From: Pseudomonadota bacterium
GTDB taxonomy: Bacteria > Pseudomonadota > Gammaproteobacteria > Steroidobacterales > Steroidobacteraceae
DNA: 51,970 bases
Assembly: GCA_023457495.1 (NCBI GenBank)
Contig: JAEWLQ010000046.1
Span: forward strand, 1 to 51,970
Direction of reading: 5' to 3'
This document shows, in pieces, positions 51,556 through 51,970 of this stretch (position 1 is its first letter; every line of letters begins with the position of its first letter). The translations under genes were made by a program, and so were the position numbers. The notes under the pieces were generated by a model, which did not search any database, was not told the DNA's origin, and saw only the letters and a list, made by a program, of their open reading frames with translations.

Positions 51556-51970
51556 CACGGGGCTCCTAACAACCAGCGCTGACGGTCGCTGGCGGGATCG
51601 AACTTCTGGAGCGTCGGCATGCTGCTGCCGACGGCGGAAAGGAACAGCGGCTCCGCGATGCCGGGAATGGCCTTCGGGCTCAGTCGATAGCTGCCGTCGG
51701 TGAGCTGATCGATGCGCCAGAGCTGCTCGGGCGCGCCGGTGAACGGCGTCGCGGCGAGTTCGCCTTCGGTGGTGGCGGTCAATGCGCGTTCGGTGTTCGC
51801 GATCGAGATGCGGAAGTACGGCGCGCCCGGATATCCGCCGGCGCCCGTGGCGGGCGCGATGGTCCATTTCTGCTGGGCCTGCAGCATGGCGGGCGCAAGG
51901 CGCACGCCCGTGACCGCGGGCCAGCTCGCCACGTGCGAAGGCTCCTGATCGGCGATCGGCGGGCCCGGCT
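51555..51970 (-). CDS. C-terminal part of a RICIN/beta-trefoil-like protein (cut by window edge)
   Basis: An open frame of 138 codons runs from the right edge to TGA at 51555-51557, without a stop upstream, so the N-terminus is outside the window. The visible ~120 residues have QxW-type repeats of ricin B-like trefoils: QQKWTIAPATG, PEQLWRIDQLTDGSYRL and DRQRWLLGAP. Such modules bind sugars and are usually attached to secreted glycosidases or esterases. The catalytic domain, if any, is not seen. A GTG at 51932 is not evidence for a start, because the frame continues. Confidence 0.6.
   Translation of the reverse strand, partial: PGPPIADQEPSHVASWPAVTGVRLAPAMLQAQQKWTIAPATGAGGYPGAPYFRISIANTERALTATTEGELAATPFTGAPEQLWRIDQLTDGSYRLSPKAIPGIAEPLFLSAVGSSMPTLQKFDPASDRQRWLLGAP

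Overview
The window looks like a chromosome segment from a high-GC (roughly two-thirds G+C by eye) Gram-negative proteobacterium with a polymer- and plant-compound-degrading lifestyle. Three large TonB-dependent receptors, a TRAP transporter, lipoproteins, flavin halogenases of the type found in TonB-receptor loci and a gammaproteobacterial-style lipid-modification operon all point that way. A Xanthomonadales/Steroidobacteraceae-like gammaproteobacterium is my best guess, but the taxon is inference only. I see no rRNA, tRNA, CRISPR array, insertion sequence or phage gene.

Region 1 (1-6500): the tail of a probable MscS-type channel, a TonB-C-like periplasmic protein, then a plus-strand sugar module: an exported CocE/NonD (S15) hydrolase, a hexuronate-type MFS transporter and, overlapping it by ATGA, a cytoplasmic GH43 beta-xylosidase. 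A convergent exported alpha/beta hydrolase closes it. Region 2 (6500-17950): a TonB-receptor locus with a Gly-rich lipoprotein, four tandem tryptophan-halogenase-like flavoproteins (the second has lost the catalytic Lys and the WxWxIP motif) and a FIH-like JmjC/cupin protein. Region 3 (17970-23550): an exported alpha/beta hydrolase diverging from a second TonB receptor, followed by a di-heme cytochrome c of the peroxidase/MauG type and an OmpA-C-like protein. Region 4 (23570-26980): a cytochrome P450 with an odd I-helix and an MFS transporter, divergent from a LysR regulator.

Region 5 (26966-41922) is the most unusual part. A nine-gene minus-strand operon, mostly with 4-bp stop/start overlaps, encodes CapA-like protein, TRAP DctQ and DctM, two 2-hydroxyacyl-CoA dehydratase-family subunits, a tandem two-domain CaiB/BaiF CoA-transferase, a lipoprotein DctP, a single-domain CaiB/BaiF transferase and a CocE hydrolase. 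A MarR regulator and a divergent third TonB receptor complete the locus. Two copies of a TAGTGYCAACYAT motif lie at the two promoter regions. The gene content resembles FldABC/HadABC-type 2-hydroxyacid dehydration, but no activator ATPase is in the window, and one dehydratase subunit has lost the usual Fe-S cysteines.

Region 6 (41924-51970): an eight-gene, translationally coupled minus-strand lipid operon (CFA-synthase-like methyltransferase, DUF2878, DUF6134-like, lipocalin, FAD amine-oxidase-like, DUF1365, CFA synthase, DUF1295). Upstream of it is an OmpR/PhoB-type two-component system. Between them sit a terminator hairpin and four GTGAA-type repeats phased at exactly 11 bp, the expected layout of an OmpR/PhoB-family operator, which suggests that this two-component system controls the lipid operon. 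The window ends in two genes for exported, probably carbohydrate-related proteins, the last one cut by the edge.
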